Translations under genes and position numbers: made by a program
Notes under the pieces: model-generated
Seen by the model: the letters and a program-made list of their open reading frames with translations, nothing else
What the model was told of the DNA's origin: nothing
The model's database searches: none
Assembly (NCBI RefSeq): GCF_024701975.1
Contig: NZ_JANLNM010000008.1
Location: forward strand, 62,001-126,000
Length of the DNA stretch: 64,000 nucleotides
DNA from: Variovorax sp. ZS18.2.2
Lineage (GTDB): Bacteria > Pseudomonadota > Gammaproteobacteria > Burkholderiales > Burkholderiaceae_C
Direction of reading: 5' to 3'
Part shown: positions 53,543 to 60,645 of the stretch, in pieces
Numbering within the stretch: the stretch's first letter is position 1
Layout of the letters: every line of letters starts with the position of its first letter

Positions 53543-54769
53543 TTACCCCTTCACGCAAACCACCTGCTTGAGCGTGTAAACCACCTCCACCAGGTCCTTC
53601 TGCGCCTCCATCACCGCGTCGATGTCCTTGTAGGCCATCGGAATCTCGTCGATCACATCGGCGTCCTTGCGGCATTCCACCCCTTCCGTCGCGGCGATCT
53701 GGTCGGCGACGGTGAAGAGCTTCTTGGCCTTGGTACGGCTCATCTTTCGACCGGCGCCGTGGCTGCAGCTCATGAAGCTCTCGGGGTTGCCCTTTCCGCG
53801 CACGATGTAGCTCTTGGCTCCCATGCTTCCGGGGATGATCCCGAGTTCACCGGCCTTCGCGCTCACCGCGCCCTTGCGGGTGATGAGCACGTCTTGCCCG
53901 AAGTGCGTCTCGCGGCTCACGTAGTTGTGATGGCAGTTCACCGCTTCCACGTGCGCCTCGAACGGCTTGGCGATGACCTTGCGCGCGGCCGCGACCACGC
54001 GCTGCATCATCACTTCGCGGTTCGCACGCGCGAACTTCTGGGCCCAGCCCACCGCGCGCACGTAGTCGCCGAAGTACTGGGCGCCTTCCTCGAAGTACGC
54101 CAGGTCCTGGTCGGGCAGGTTGCGCTGGTGCAGCTCTGCGTCCTTCTTCGCGAGTTCGATGAAGTGCGTGCCGATGGCGTTACCCACGCCGCGCGAACCC
54201 GAGTGCAGCATGAACCACACCGCGCCCGCTTCGTCGAGGCACACCTCGATGAAGTGGTTACCGGTACCCAGCGTTCCCAGGTGCTTGTGGTTGTTCGTGT
54301 TCTTGATGCGCGGGTAGTCCTCGCAGATCAGGTCGAACTCTTCCACCAGCTTGGCCCAGGCGGCGTCGGTTTCATCGGGCGGCGTTTCCCACGAGCCCTT
54401 GTCGCGGCCCATGCGCTTGGGGTTCGAGCCGTGCGGCACGGCCTTCTCGATCGCCGAACGCAGCGGGCCCAGGTTGTCGGGCAGGTCGCGCGCGTTGAGC
54501 GTGGTCTTGCAGGCCATCATTCCGCAGCCGATGTCCACGCCCACTGCGGCGGGAATGATGGCCTTGAAGGTCGGGATCACCGAACCCACGGTCGCGCCAA
54601 TGCCGTAATGCACGTCCGGCATGGCCGCGATGTGCTTGAACACGATAGGCAGGCGCGCAGCGTTCTCGAGCTGCTTTTTCGCTTCGTCTTCCACGGGCAC
54701 GCCGTTCGTCCACATCTTCACGGGGACGCCGTTGGCTACTTCGTGCAGTTTGTAGTTCTGTTCAGTCAT
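53543..54769 (-). CDS. rtcB: RNA ligase RtcB
   Basis: A 408-residue GTP-dependent ligase that joins RNA 2',3'-cyclic phosphate or 3'-phosphate ends to 5'-OH ends. Conserved blocks are GVDIGCGMMACKT with the metal Cys, SGSRGVGNAIG, EAVNCHHNYVSRE, and MSCSHGAGRKMSR containing the guanylylated His. The length matches the bacterial RtcB of RNA-repair operons. It follows the unknown gene at 54839 by 69 bases. Confidence 0.97.
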   Translation of the reverse strand: MTEQNYKLHEVANGVPVKMWTNGVPVEDEAKKQLENAARLPIVFKHIAAMPDVHYGIGATVGSVIPTFKAIIPAAVGVDIGCGMMACKTTLNARDLPDNLGPLRSAIEKAVPHGSNPKRMGRDKGSWETPPDETDAAWAKLVEEFDLICEDYPRIKNTNNHKHLGTLGTGNHFIEVCLDEAGAVWFMLHSGSRGVGNAIGTHFIELAKKDAELHQRNLPDQDLAYFEEGAQYFGDYVRAVGWAQKFARANREVMMQRVVAAARKVIAKPFEAHVEAVNCHHNYVSRETHFGQDVLITRKGAVSAKAGELGIIPGSMGAKSYIVRGKGNPESFMSCSHGAGRKMSRTKAKKLFTVADQIAATEGVECRKDADVIDEIPMAYKDIDAVMEAQKDLVEVVYTLKQVVCVKG

Positions 54770-54838
54770 ATTCTTTCTCGCTCTCTTCTTTTCTCTTCTG
54801 CTTTTGTGCAGGCGCTGACGTCAATCTTCTTCGCTGAG

Positions 54839-55579
54839 TCACTGCACCATTCCGCTTTCGGCGGCCTGGGCATAGCTTTTCAGTTCGTCGTCATCCCGCA
54901 CGTTGCGGATAAATTCTTCCATTCGCTTCTGCAGTTCTTTGGGCTTTTGCAAATAGCGGCCCTCGTGCCCAATGCCATGCAACGCCGCGACCTGCACCTC
55001 GCGGCAAGGCATCGCCAGCATCTCGCAAAACACAAACCACATGGCGTCGCGCCATTCGGGAACATGCTTGGCATTCCAGAACGTGGGCCACACGTCGAAC
55101 CACATGTAGCAAACAAATCCCAGCCGGTCGCGGCTGCTGCCAATCGACTCGTGCACCTTGCTCAAACGCGGCCCGATGCAGTCGCGCCAGAGGCATGGAA
55201 ACACCTGCATCATGCGCATTGCCTCAGCCAGAGGCACAGACGGGTCATTGACCATAAGCGGAATATCGCCGGCGTTGTTGCTCATCACAAGGTTCAAGCC
55301 CATGCCCACCTGATCGTCGCTGTAGGGGGTCAAATCGGTAGCAGCATTGGCGAATAGCACGGTCTGAATGTGAGTCCACTCCAATGGGGTGGCGGTGAAC
55401 TCGGGCTCATCCAAGTCCCAATACCATTCCCGCTCGCCCTCTGCGGGCACGGGACGGTCGAACAGATAACGCAGGGCGTTCGCGTACAGCGCTTGATCCA
55501 AGCCTATCGACGCGAGTGTCGATGACTGCTGTTGTCGAGTTACCTCCATCCGATACCTCGCAGGCTTCTTGTTGGTCAT
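54839..55579 (-). CDS. unrecognised protein between the Y RNA array and rtcB
   Basis: A 246-residue helical protein with no family I recognise. A central PCLWRDCIGPRLSKVHESIGSSRDRLGF and a C-terminal EVQVAALHGIGHEGRYLQKPKELQKRMEEFIRN, with HxxxH-like spacing, are the most distinctive parts and resemble HEAT-type helices. GAAGGAA precedes the ATG at 55579; a frame running further upstream enters the 3' end of the tRNA-like element and is not used. Its fixed place in the operon suggests handling of the RNAs encoded just before it. Confidence 0.78.
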   Translation of the reverse strand: MTNKKPARYRMEVTRQQQSSTLASIGLDQALYANALRYLFDRPVPAEGEREWYWDLDEPEFTATPLEWTHIQTVLFANAATDLTPYSDDQVGMGLNLVMSNNAGDIPLMVNDPSVPLAEAMRMMQVFPCLWRDCIGPRLSKVHESIGSSRDRLGFVCYMWFDVWPTFWNAKHVPEWRDAMWFVFCEMLAMPCREVQVAALHGIGHEGRYLQKPKELQKRMEEFIRNVRDDDELKSYAQAAESGMVQ

Positions 55580-55609
55580 GGCGTTCCTTCTTCCCTTTTC
55601 TATCGCAAT

Positions 55610-55843
55610 TGGTGGACACGGCGGGATTCGAACCCGCATCAATACGGCGACCGTGGTGTTTGAGTCCAGCGGCCCAGTCGACGATTGGAAACGCGCGCCA
55701 GTGACAGACCCGTCATCGGAGCCAGCACCTGCATCCTCAACCTTGCTCGTCGACCGACTTGCCCGCCGTACCTGGTCTTACCCAGGCTGCCGGCAATTCA
55801 AAACATTTTTGGCAGTGGCGCTCCCTTCTGTGCCTGCGTGCCC
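55610..55843 (-). ncRNA. element A: 234-nt tRNA-like RNA ending in CCA
   Basis: On the minus strand a 5' GGGCACG can pair with 3' CGTGTCC (one G-U), followed by ACCA, giving a 7-base-pair acceptor-like stem with an encoded CCA. The adjoining T-arm is GCGGG-TTCGAAT-CCCGC. Between are several hairpins (CTGCC/GGCAG, CCTGG/CCAGG) and a CTCAAA stretch like the tRNA-Leu(CAA) anticodon loop. It is too long for a tRNA and has no evident tag frame as in tmRNA. It is the last unit of the array before the gene at 54839. Confidence 0.6.
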
Positions 55844-55855
55844 AAAACAAAAAAA

Positions 55856-56002
55856 GAGGTGACCAGGGGCGATGAAACGCTTCATTCCGCCATCCGTTTC
55901 CGGACCGGGGCTTGAACCCGGACACCTGGCGAGCATTGCTGCTTGCCGGGTCTGCAGCCGAGGCTGCATGCGTCTACCTGTAGTTCCATCTGCATTCACC
56001 TC
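55856..56002 (-). ncRNA. element B: Y RNA-like RNA with tRNA-like module
   Basis: Ends pair perfectly (GAGGTGA with TCACCTC), and seven T residues follow. After the shared GTGAATGCAGATGGAACTAC come a GCAGCC/GGCTGC hairpin, a T-arm CCGGG-TTCAAGC-CCCGG, and a TCCG-GAAA-CGGA hairpin with a GNRA loop in the place of an acceptor end. Then a GGCG/CGCC arm follows. About 147 nt. Confidence 0.68.
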
Positions 56003-56013
56003 AAAACAAAAAA

Positions 56014-56130
56014 CAGCGACAAGAATCGACGAAACGTCGTGCTCTACCACTGAGCTACGGTCTTGCGACCGACGGGATTCGAACCCGCGACAACGAGATT
56101 AAGAGTCTGTAGTTCCGTCAGCATTCGCTG
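56014..56130 (-). ncRNA. yrlA-like: element C: Y RNA-like RNA with a circularly permuted tRNA
   Basis: Ends pair (CAGCGA with TCGCTG) and six T residues follow. The interior runs in permuted order: an anticodon-like segment GACTCTTAATC (as in tRNA-Lys CUU), T-arm GCGGG-TTCGAAT-CCCGT, an acceptor stem CGGTC-GCAA-GACCG closed by a GNRA tetraloop, a canonical D-arm AGCTCAGTGGTAGAGC, and a CGACG/CGTCG hairpin. This is the arrangement known for bacterial YrlA RNAs that mimic tRNA. About 117 nt. Confidence 0.75.
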
Positions 56131-56139
56131 CAAAAAACA

Positions 56140-56235
56140 GTGCGACAAGGATGGCAAGACGTAGACCACGCCAGAGAACCGGCGCCGGGATTCGAACCCT
56201 GGTCAAACCAGATGTAGTCCTGCCTGCATTCGCAC
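56140..56235 (-). ncRNA. element D: Y RNA-like RNA with tRNA-like module
   Basis: Ends pair (GTGCGA with TCGCAC) and six T residues follow three bases later. The unit starts GCGAATGCAGGCAGGACTAC, has a T-arm CAGGG-TTCGAAT-CCCGG with one mismatch, and a CGCC/GGCG hairpin in the acceptor position. The D-arm is less clear than in element C. About 96 nt. Confidence 0.65.
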
Positions 56236-56251
56236 AACAACTTTCATCCCC

Positions 56252-56319
56252 GTTCGGCGACAAACATTCGATGCGAGGAAGAACATGGTTGGATGTACTC
56301 GCATCTGCATTCGCCGAAC
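56252..56319 (-). ncRNA. element E: short Y RNA-like stem-loop without tRNA module
   Basis: A 68-nt unit with a 9-base-pair end stem (GTTCGGCGA/TCGCCGAAC) and an 8-base-pair inner stem (GATGCGAG/CTCGCATC). It shares GGCGAATGCAG and a 3' TTGTCGC strand with elements C and D, the part that in Y RNAs binds the Ro60-like protein, but has only a loop where the others carry the tRNA-like module. It begins 68 bases after the TROVE gene. Confidence 0.62.
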
Positions 56320-56386
56320 GACGACGTTCAATTTCTTCGGATCGGGCACCGCGGGCCAAGGCCCACGGCACCCTCTCGCTTCACTC

Positions 56387-57940
56387 TCAGATCGAAGTCT
56401 CTTCGATCACACCCACCCAGTGGTCGGCGCCCAGGCCACCCGCGGCATACACCGCCAGCAGCTTGAACACTTCGTCGCTGAAGCCGCCGATGTTCAGCAC
56501 ATCCTCACGCTCCTGCGCCTGGGTGGTCGCATAAGGCTGGATGTCGATGCACACCAGCCGCGCCTTCGGGTTGCGTTCCTTGAACGCCGCCCATTCCTGC
56601 ATGGTCGCGGTGCCTCGGCCACGTGCACGGTCGGCCCACGATTCGTTGTCCGACACCAGCACCACCAGATCGGCCTTCGCCTTCTCCTTGTTCAGCAACG
56701 CCAGCGGCGCGCTGCACGAGGTACCGCCGCCACCCACCGCCGCCAGCTTGGCCGCGTTGGTCATCACCGAATCGCGCGGGTTCAGCTTGAGCGACACCAC
56801 CTTCGTTTCGAAGGGCAGCACACGCGCATCCGCATTGCGGCGCAGCACGGCGGCAGCCACCAGCGCGGCCACGTCGATGCAGCGCACCGCCGAGGTCGCA
56901 GAACCGCGGTGACCCGTCACCGGCGAGCTCATCGAGCCCGACACGTCGGGGCACACCACCACGCGGCCCTCGAACACCGGCACGTTGGCCAGCGCGAGTT
57001 CCATCGCGTCCTGCAGCGCTTCCTTCACCACGTGCGGCACCTCGGCGCCAGTGGCGGTGAAGGCGGCCATCAGCTGGTACGGCAGCACACGCGCCTTGGC
57101 CACGGCCTGCGGGTCACGCAGCTTGGCGGCCACCGCCTCGGCGAGGCCCGGCAGTTCGAACACGCCGTGGCGCGCAAAGGTGTTCAGGTTCTGACGCACC
57201 ATCTGCCACGATCCGCGCTGTGCGATCTGCGCCCAGGCCTGGGCATCCAGCTCCAGCGCGGTCAGCATCTGGAACGGCACATCAGGCACCTCGAGCGAAC
57301 GGTCGCGCTTGAAGCGCTCGAAGGCCTGCGTCGCCGGAGGCAGTGCCTCCAGCGCATACGGACGATCGATCAGCCATGCGAACCACGCGGCGCGCCATGC
57401 TTCGGCGGGCTTGGGGTGAACCATCTTCACCACGTCGGGCAGCGAAGGCGCGTTGCCCACCGAGGCGTTCAGCAGTTGCGCTTCGGTCGCTTCGAGCAGC
57501 CATTGCTGCACGAGCTTCTTCGGACGCGTACCGAGCGACTTGCGGCCCACGGCACCCGAACGCAGCATCTGCACGAAGTTGCGCAGCATCTTGCCGTTGT
57601 CCACCACGCGGGGGAACACCTTGGCGAGCAGCGACACGTCGCGCACCGCCAGCGTTGCAGCGAGCAGCGCGGGCATGTCCTTCATATGGCCGGCACGGCG
57701 TGCGTACACGGCCGTCTTGGCAACGAACACCGGATCGACTTCGCGGGCCAGGGCCAGCACGGCGTCGAGCTGGTCCTGCGCTTGTGCGTAGAAGGTGTTG
57801 TTCAGGCAACCGGTCGCGGCGAGTTGCGCCAGCTGGTGCTTGGGCGACAGCGCGTAAGCCACGCCGCCCGCTTCGTTGAGCGTGGTGGCCGAAGGCAGCA
57901 GCGCACCGCGCAGGGTCTGGAAGAGTTGAAGGTTGGCCAT
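56387..57940 (-). CDS. TROVE-domain (Ro60/Rsr-like) RNA-binding protein
   Basis: A 517-residue orthologue-type Ro60 protein. The N-terminal HEAT-repeat TROVE ring (LAATGCLNNTFYAQAQDQLDAVLALAREVDPVFVAKTAVYARRAGHMKDMPALLAATLAV, then LRNFVQMLRSGAVGRKSLG) is followed by a von Willebrand A domain with an intact MIDAS motif DVSGSMSS and later Thr/Asp residues (GGGTSC, VSDNESW). Ro proteins bind misfolded RNA and Y RNAs. AAGGAGAAG before the ATG sets the start. A sigma-54 promoter lies 61 bases upstream. Confidence 0.94.
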   Translation of the reverse strand: MANLQLFQTLRGALLPSATTLNEAGGVAYALSPKHQLAQLAATGCLNNTFYAQAQDQLDAVLALAREVDPVFVAKTAVYARRAGHMKDMPALLAATLAVRDVSLLAKVFPRVVDNGKMLRNFVQMLRSGAVGRKSLGTRPKKLVQQWLLEATEAQLLNASVGNAPSLPDVVKMVHPKPAEAWRAAWFAWLIDRPYALEALPPATQAFERFKRDRSLEVPDVPFQMLTALELDAQAWAQIAQRGSWQMVRQNLNTFARHGVFELPGLAEAVAAKLRDPQAVAKARVLPYQLMAAFTATGAEVPHVVKEALQDAMELALANVPVFEGRVVVCPDVSGSMSSPVTGHRGSATSAVRCIDVAALVAAAVLRRNADARVLPFETKVVSLKLNPRDSVMTNAAKLAAVGGGGTSCSAPLALLNKEKAKADLVVLVSDNESWADRARGRGTATMQEWAAFKERNPKARLVCIDIQPYATTQAQEREDVLNIGGFSDEVFKLLAVYAAGGLGADHWVGVIEETSI

Positions 57941-58000
57941 GTGACTTCTCCTTGTGGGGTTCTTTTTTGTTCGTTCGTTTCTTGAATGTGTGATCCTTAT

Positions 58001-58016
58001 TGCAACGGGTGTGCCA
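58001..58016 (-). promoter_or_regulatory. sigma-54 (-24/-12) promoter of the RNA-repair operon
   Basis: On the minus strand TGGCACACCCGTTGCA has GG-N10-GC spacing and near-consensus flanks (TGGCAC, TTGCA). It lies 61 bases before the TROVE start, as expected for a promoter activated by the divergent RtcR. Confidence 0.9.
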
Positions 58017-58089
58017 GCACAGGCTAGCTGGCTGGATAAATTCTTCAAGTCATTGATTTAATTGAAATTTTTCTGATATTTCAGTCTAA

Positions 58090-58117
58090 GCAGGGAGCAA
58101 TCTTGCAGGGATCAATC
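58090..58117. promoter_or_regulatory. direct repeats, candidate RtcR activator sites
   Basis: GCAGGGAGCAATC (58090) and GCAGGGATCAATC (58105) are 12/13 identical and 15 bases apart. They lie about 75-100 bases upstream of the -24 element, a usual distance for sigma-54 activator sites, with an AT-rich stretch between that could bend. Confidence 0.6.
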
Positions 58118-58156
58118 GGTATTTCTTATAATTTTTGATAGTCTTTTATCCACGTA

Positions 58157-59764
58157 ATGAAGAAATCTACCGTCGTCATCGGCTTCCTCGGCACCCAGCT
58201 CGATGCCGGCCAGGGCGCGGGCCGCTGGAACAAGTGGCGCCCCACCGTCTCGCTCGCGCAGCACGAGGACATGGTCGTCTCGCGCATGGAGTTGCTCTAC
58301 ACGCTGCGCCACAAGACGCTGGCCGAGGTGGTGAAGGCCGACATCGCCAGCGTGTCGCCCGAGACCACCGTCAACCTCGTGCCATTCGACCTCGCGGACC
58401 CGTGGGACTTCGGCGAGGTCTACACGCGCCTGTACGACTGGGCGCGCGCCTACACCTTCGACACCGAGCGCGAGCAGTACTGGACCCACATCACCACCGG
58501 CACGCACGTCGCGCAGATCTGCATGTTCCTGCTGTCGGAATCGCGCGTGGTGCCCGGTGTGCTTGCGCAGACCTCGCCGCCGAAGAAGCAGCGCGAGGGC
58601 GAGGCGGGCAAATGCACGCTGATCGACCTGGACCTCTCGCGCTACGACGTGATCGCGCGGCGCTTCGACGCGGAGCAGCGCGATGCGGTCGCGTTCCTCA
58701 AGAGCGGCATCGCCACGCGCAACGCACGCTTCAACGCGCTGATCGACGAGATCGAGCGCGTGGCCGTGCGCTCGCGCGCGCCGATCCTGCTGGTGGGGCC
58801 GACCGGCGCGGGCAAGTCGTTCCTGGCGCGGCGCATGTTCGAACTGAAGCAGGCGCGGCACCAGATGACCGGGCCGTTCGTGGAAGTGAACTGCGCCACG
58901 CTGCGCGGCGACGGTGCGGCTTCCACCTTGTTCGGCCACAAGAAGGGTTCTTTCACCGGGGCCGCGACTGATCGGCCCGGCCTCCTGCGCACGGCAAACC
59001 AGGGCGCGCTGTTCCTCGACGAGATCGGCGAACTCGGGCCCGACGAGCAGGCAATGCTGCTCAAGGCCATCGAGGAGAAGCGCTTCTTCCCCGTGGGCGC
59101 GGACAAGGAAGTGGAGAGCGACTTCCAGCTGATCGCCGGCACCAACCGCGACCTGCGCAGCGATGTGGCAGAAGGGCGCTTTCGCGAAGACCTGTTCGCG
59201 CGGATCAACCTCTGGACGTATGACCTGCCCGGCCTCGCGCAGCGGCCTGAAGACATCGAGCCGAATGTCGATCACCTGCTGGCCATTCACGCGGCCGAGA
59301 ACCACCGCGTGGTGCGCTTCAACGCCGAGGCGCGCGCGGCCTACCTGCGGTTTGCGCAAAGCGGCGAGGCGATCTGGAGCGGGAACTTCCGCGATCTGTC
59401 GGCGAGCGTGACGCGGCTCGCGACGCTGGCGGACGGCGGGCGGATTCCGGTGGCGCTGGTCGAGGCGGAGATTGCGCGGCTGCGGTGGTTGTGGAAGCGC
59501 GGCGGGCCGATGACGGCGGTCAGTGGCGATGTGGATCTGGATGCCTTGCTGGGTGAAGAGCGCGCGACGGCGCTCGACCTGTTCGACAGGCTGCAGCTCG
59601 AAGCGGTGGTGCGGGTGTGCTGGCAGGCGCGCAGCTTGTCAGATGCGGGGCGCCAGCTGTTCCAGGCATCGCGCGAGCAACGCAGCGTGGTGAACGATGC
59701 GGACCGCCTCCGCAAGTACCTGGCGAAACATGGCATCGAATGGAGTCGCCTCGCCGAGGCCTGA
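58157..59764 (+). CDS. rtcR: sigma-54-dependent activator RtcR
   Basis: A 535-residue AAA+ activator. The N-terminal CARF-type domain (KSTVVIGFLGTQLD at the start) is the regulatory ligand site. The central domain has Walker A GPTGAGKS, the sigma-54 contact loop GSFTGA, Walker B GALFLDEIGEL, and the RINLW region. The C-terminal segment (LFDRLQLEAVVRVCWQARSLSDAGRQLFQAS) is the DNA-binding part. In the Salmonella system RtcR is activated by RNA fragments with cyclic phosphate ends. It diverges from the TROVE-rtcBA operon. Confidence 0.96.
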   Translation: MKKSTVVIGFLGTQLDAGQGAGRWNKWRPTVSLAQHEDMVVSRMELLYTLRHKTLAEVVKADIASVSPETTVNLVPFDLADPWDFGEVYTRLYDWARAYTFDTEREQYWTHITTGTHVAQICMFLLSESRVVPGVLAQTSPPKKQREGEAGKCTLIDLDLSRYDVIARRFDAEQRDAVAFLKSGIATRNARFNALIDEIERVAVRSRAPILLVGPTGAGKSFLARRMFELKQARHQMTGPFVEVNCATLRGDGAASTLFGHKKGSFTGAATDRPGLLRTANQGALFLDEIGELGPDEQAMLLKAIEEKRFFPVGADKEVESDFQLIAGTNRDLRSDVAEGRFREDLFARINLWTYDLPGLAQRPEDIEPNVDHLLAIHAAENHRVVRFNAEARAAYLRFAQSGEAIWSGNFRDLSASVTRLATLADGGRIPVALVEAEIARLRWLWKRGGPMTAVSGDVDLDALLGEERATALDLFDRLQLEAVVRVCWQARSLSDAGRQLFQASREQRSVVNDADRLRKYLAKHGIEWSRLAEA

Positions 59765-59780
59765 GCTATCCTCCGCGCCG

Positions 59781-60308
59781 ATGGCCATCTCCGCATTCGC
59801 CGTGAAGGTTCCCACCGCCGAGCCCCTCGTCGGAGATCTGCGCCGCCGCTACGACGCGACTGTCGCGCTCGGTGTGCCCGCGCACATCACGCTGCTGGTT
59901 CCGTTCATGGACCCGGCGCTCATCACGGAAGAAGTGATCGATCGTGCGCGGCGCGTGCTGGAGCGCACGCCGTCGTTCGCGTTCTCTCTCGGCAAGATCG
60001 GCCGCTTTCCCGAAACCGCGTATCTCGCACCCGAGCCAGCTGCACCTTTCATTGGCATGACGCTGGCACTGGTGGAAGCCTTCCCCGATTTCCCGTCCTA
60101 TGGCGGCGTGCATGCCGACGTCATTCCGCACCTCTCGGTCGCACATGGCGACGCATTCCATGCGGAGGAAGCGGCCATCGAACTGCAAGCGCGACTGCTC
60201 TCATCGGGCGCTGTGCATGCGGCTTGCACCGAAGTCGTACTCATCGAAAACTCATCCGGCCTCTGGCAAGACCTCCACGTCTTCCAGCTGCCCAACGCCA
60301 CCGCCTGA
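59781..60308 (+). CDS. 2'-5' RNA ligase/phosphodiesterase-like protein
   Basis: A 175-residue 2H-superfamily protein. Both His-x-Thr/Ser motifs are present: HITLLVPF near residue 36 and HLSVAHGD near 118. Enzymes of this type open 2',3'-cyclic phosphates or ligate RNA halves. It starts 16 bases after rtcR on the same strand, so it is probably part of the same RNA-end-processing locus. The start at MAISAFAV is chosen because an upstream extension lies within rtcR. Confidence 0.85.
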   Translation: MAISAFAVKVPTAEPLVGDLRRRYDATVALGVPAHITLLVPFMDPALITEEVIDRARRVLERTPSFAFSLGKIGRFPETAYLAPEPAAPFIGMTLALVEAFPDFPSYGGVHADVIPHLSVAHGDAFHAEEAAIELQARLLSSGAVHAACTEVVLIENSSGLWQDLHVFQLPNATA

Positions 60309-60311
60309 CTC

Positions 60312-60641
60312 ATGCGCAACGTCCTCTTCATCTGCACCCGCAACCAATGGCGCAGCCCCACCGCGGAACAACTCTGGCGCCGGCATCCGCTGGTCTCGGC
60401 GCGCTCCGCAGGTACCAGCCCGAATGCGCGGCACCGCGTTTCCATCGACGACATCGAATGGGCCGACGTCATCCTCGTGATGGAAGAAAAACACAAGTCG
60501 CGGCTGGTGGCCGAGTTCACGCGGATGCTGGAGGGCAAGCCGATCCATGTGCTCGACATTCCCGACGAATACAAATACATGGACCCCGAGCTCATCGAAG
60601 AACTCCAACGCTCGGTCGGGTCCATCCTCGAAATCGATTGA
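60312..60641 (+). CDS. LMW protein tyrosine phosphatase-like protein
   Basis: A 109-residue protein with the P-loop signature CTRNQWRS (C-x5-R) near the N-terminus and AGT in RSAGTSP. It is shorter than true LMW-PTPs (about 150 residues), and the acid Asp in the expected DP region appears as MDPELIEEL. The activity on protein or RNA phosphate is unproven. It begins three bases after the RNA ligase-like gene. Confidence 0.82.
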   Translation: MRNVLFICTRNQWRSPTAEQLWRRHPLVSARSAGTSPNARHRVSIDDIEWADVILVMEEKHKSRLVAEFTRMLEGKPIHVLDIPDEYKYMDPELIEELQRSVGSILEID

Positions 60642-60645
60642 ATCA

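Noticed and set aside
53012..55357. A 781-codon plus-strand frame opposite rtcB and neighbours
   Set aside because: It covers the well-conserved rtcB and two other genes in antisense; its translation is His/Arg/Val-rich without domains, as usual for high-GC shadow frames.
55610..55843. tmRNA (ssrA) as identity of element A
   Set aside because: The 3' end is similar, but I see no tag-peptide frame, and the length is below the usual about 350 nt; the genome's real ssrA should be elsewhere.
55610..56235. A cluster of ordinary tRNA genes
   Set aside because: T-arms are perfect, but element C is permuted with a sealed acceptor, B and D show hairpins instead of open acceptor ends, and only A has CCA, at the end of a 234-nt unit.
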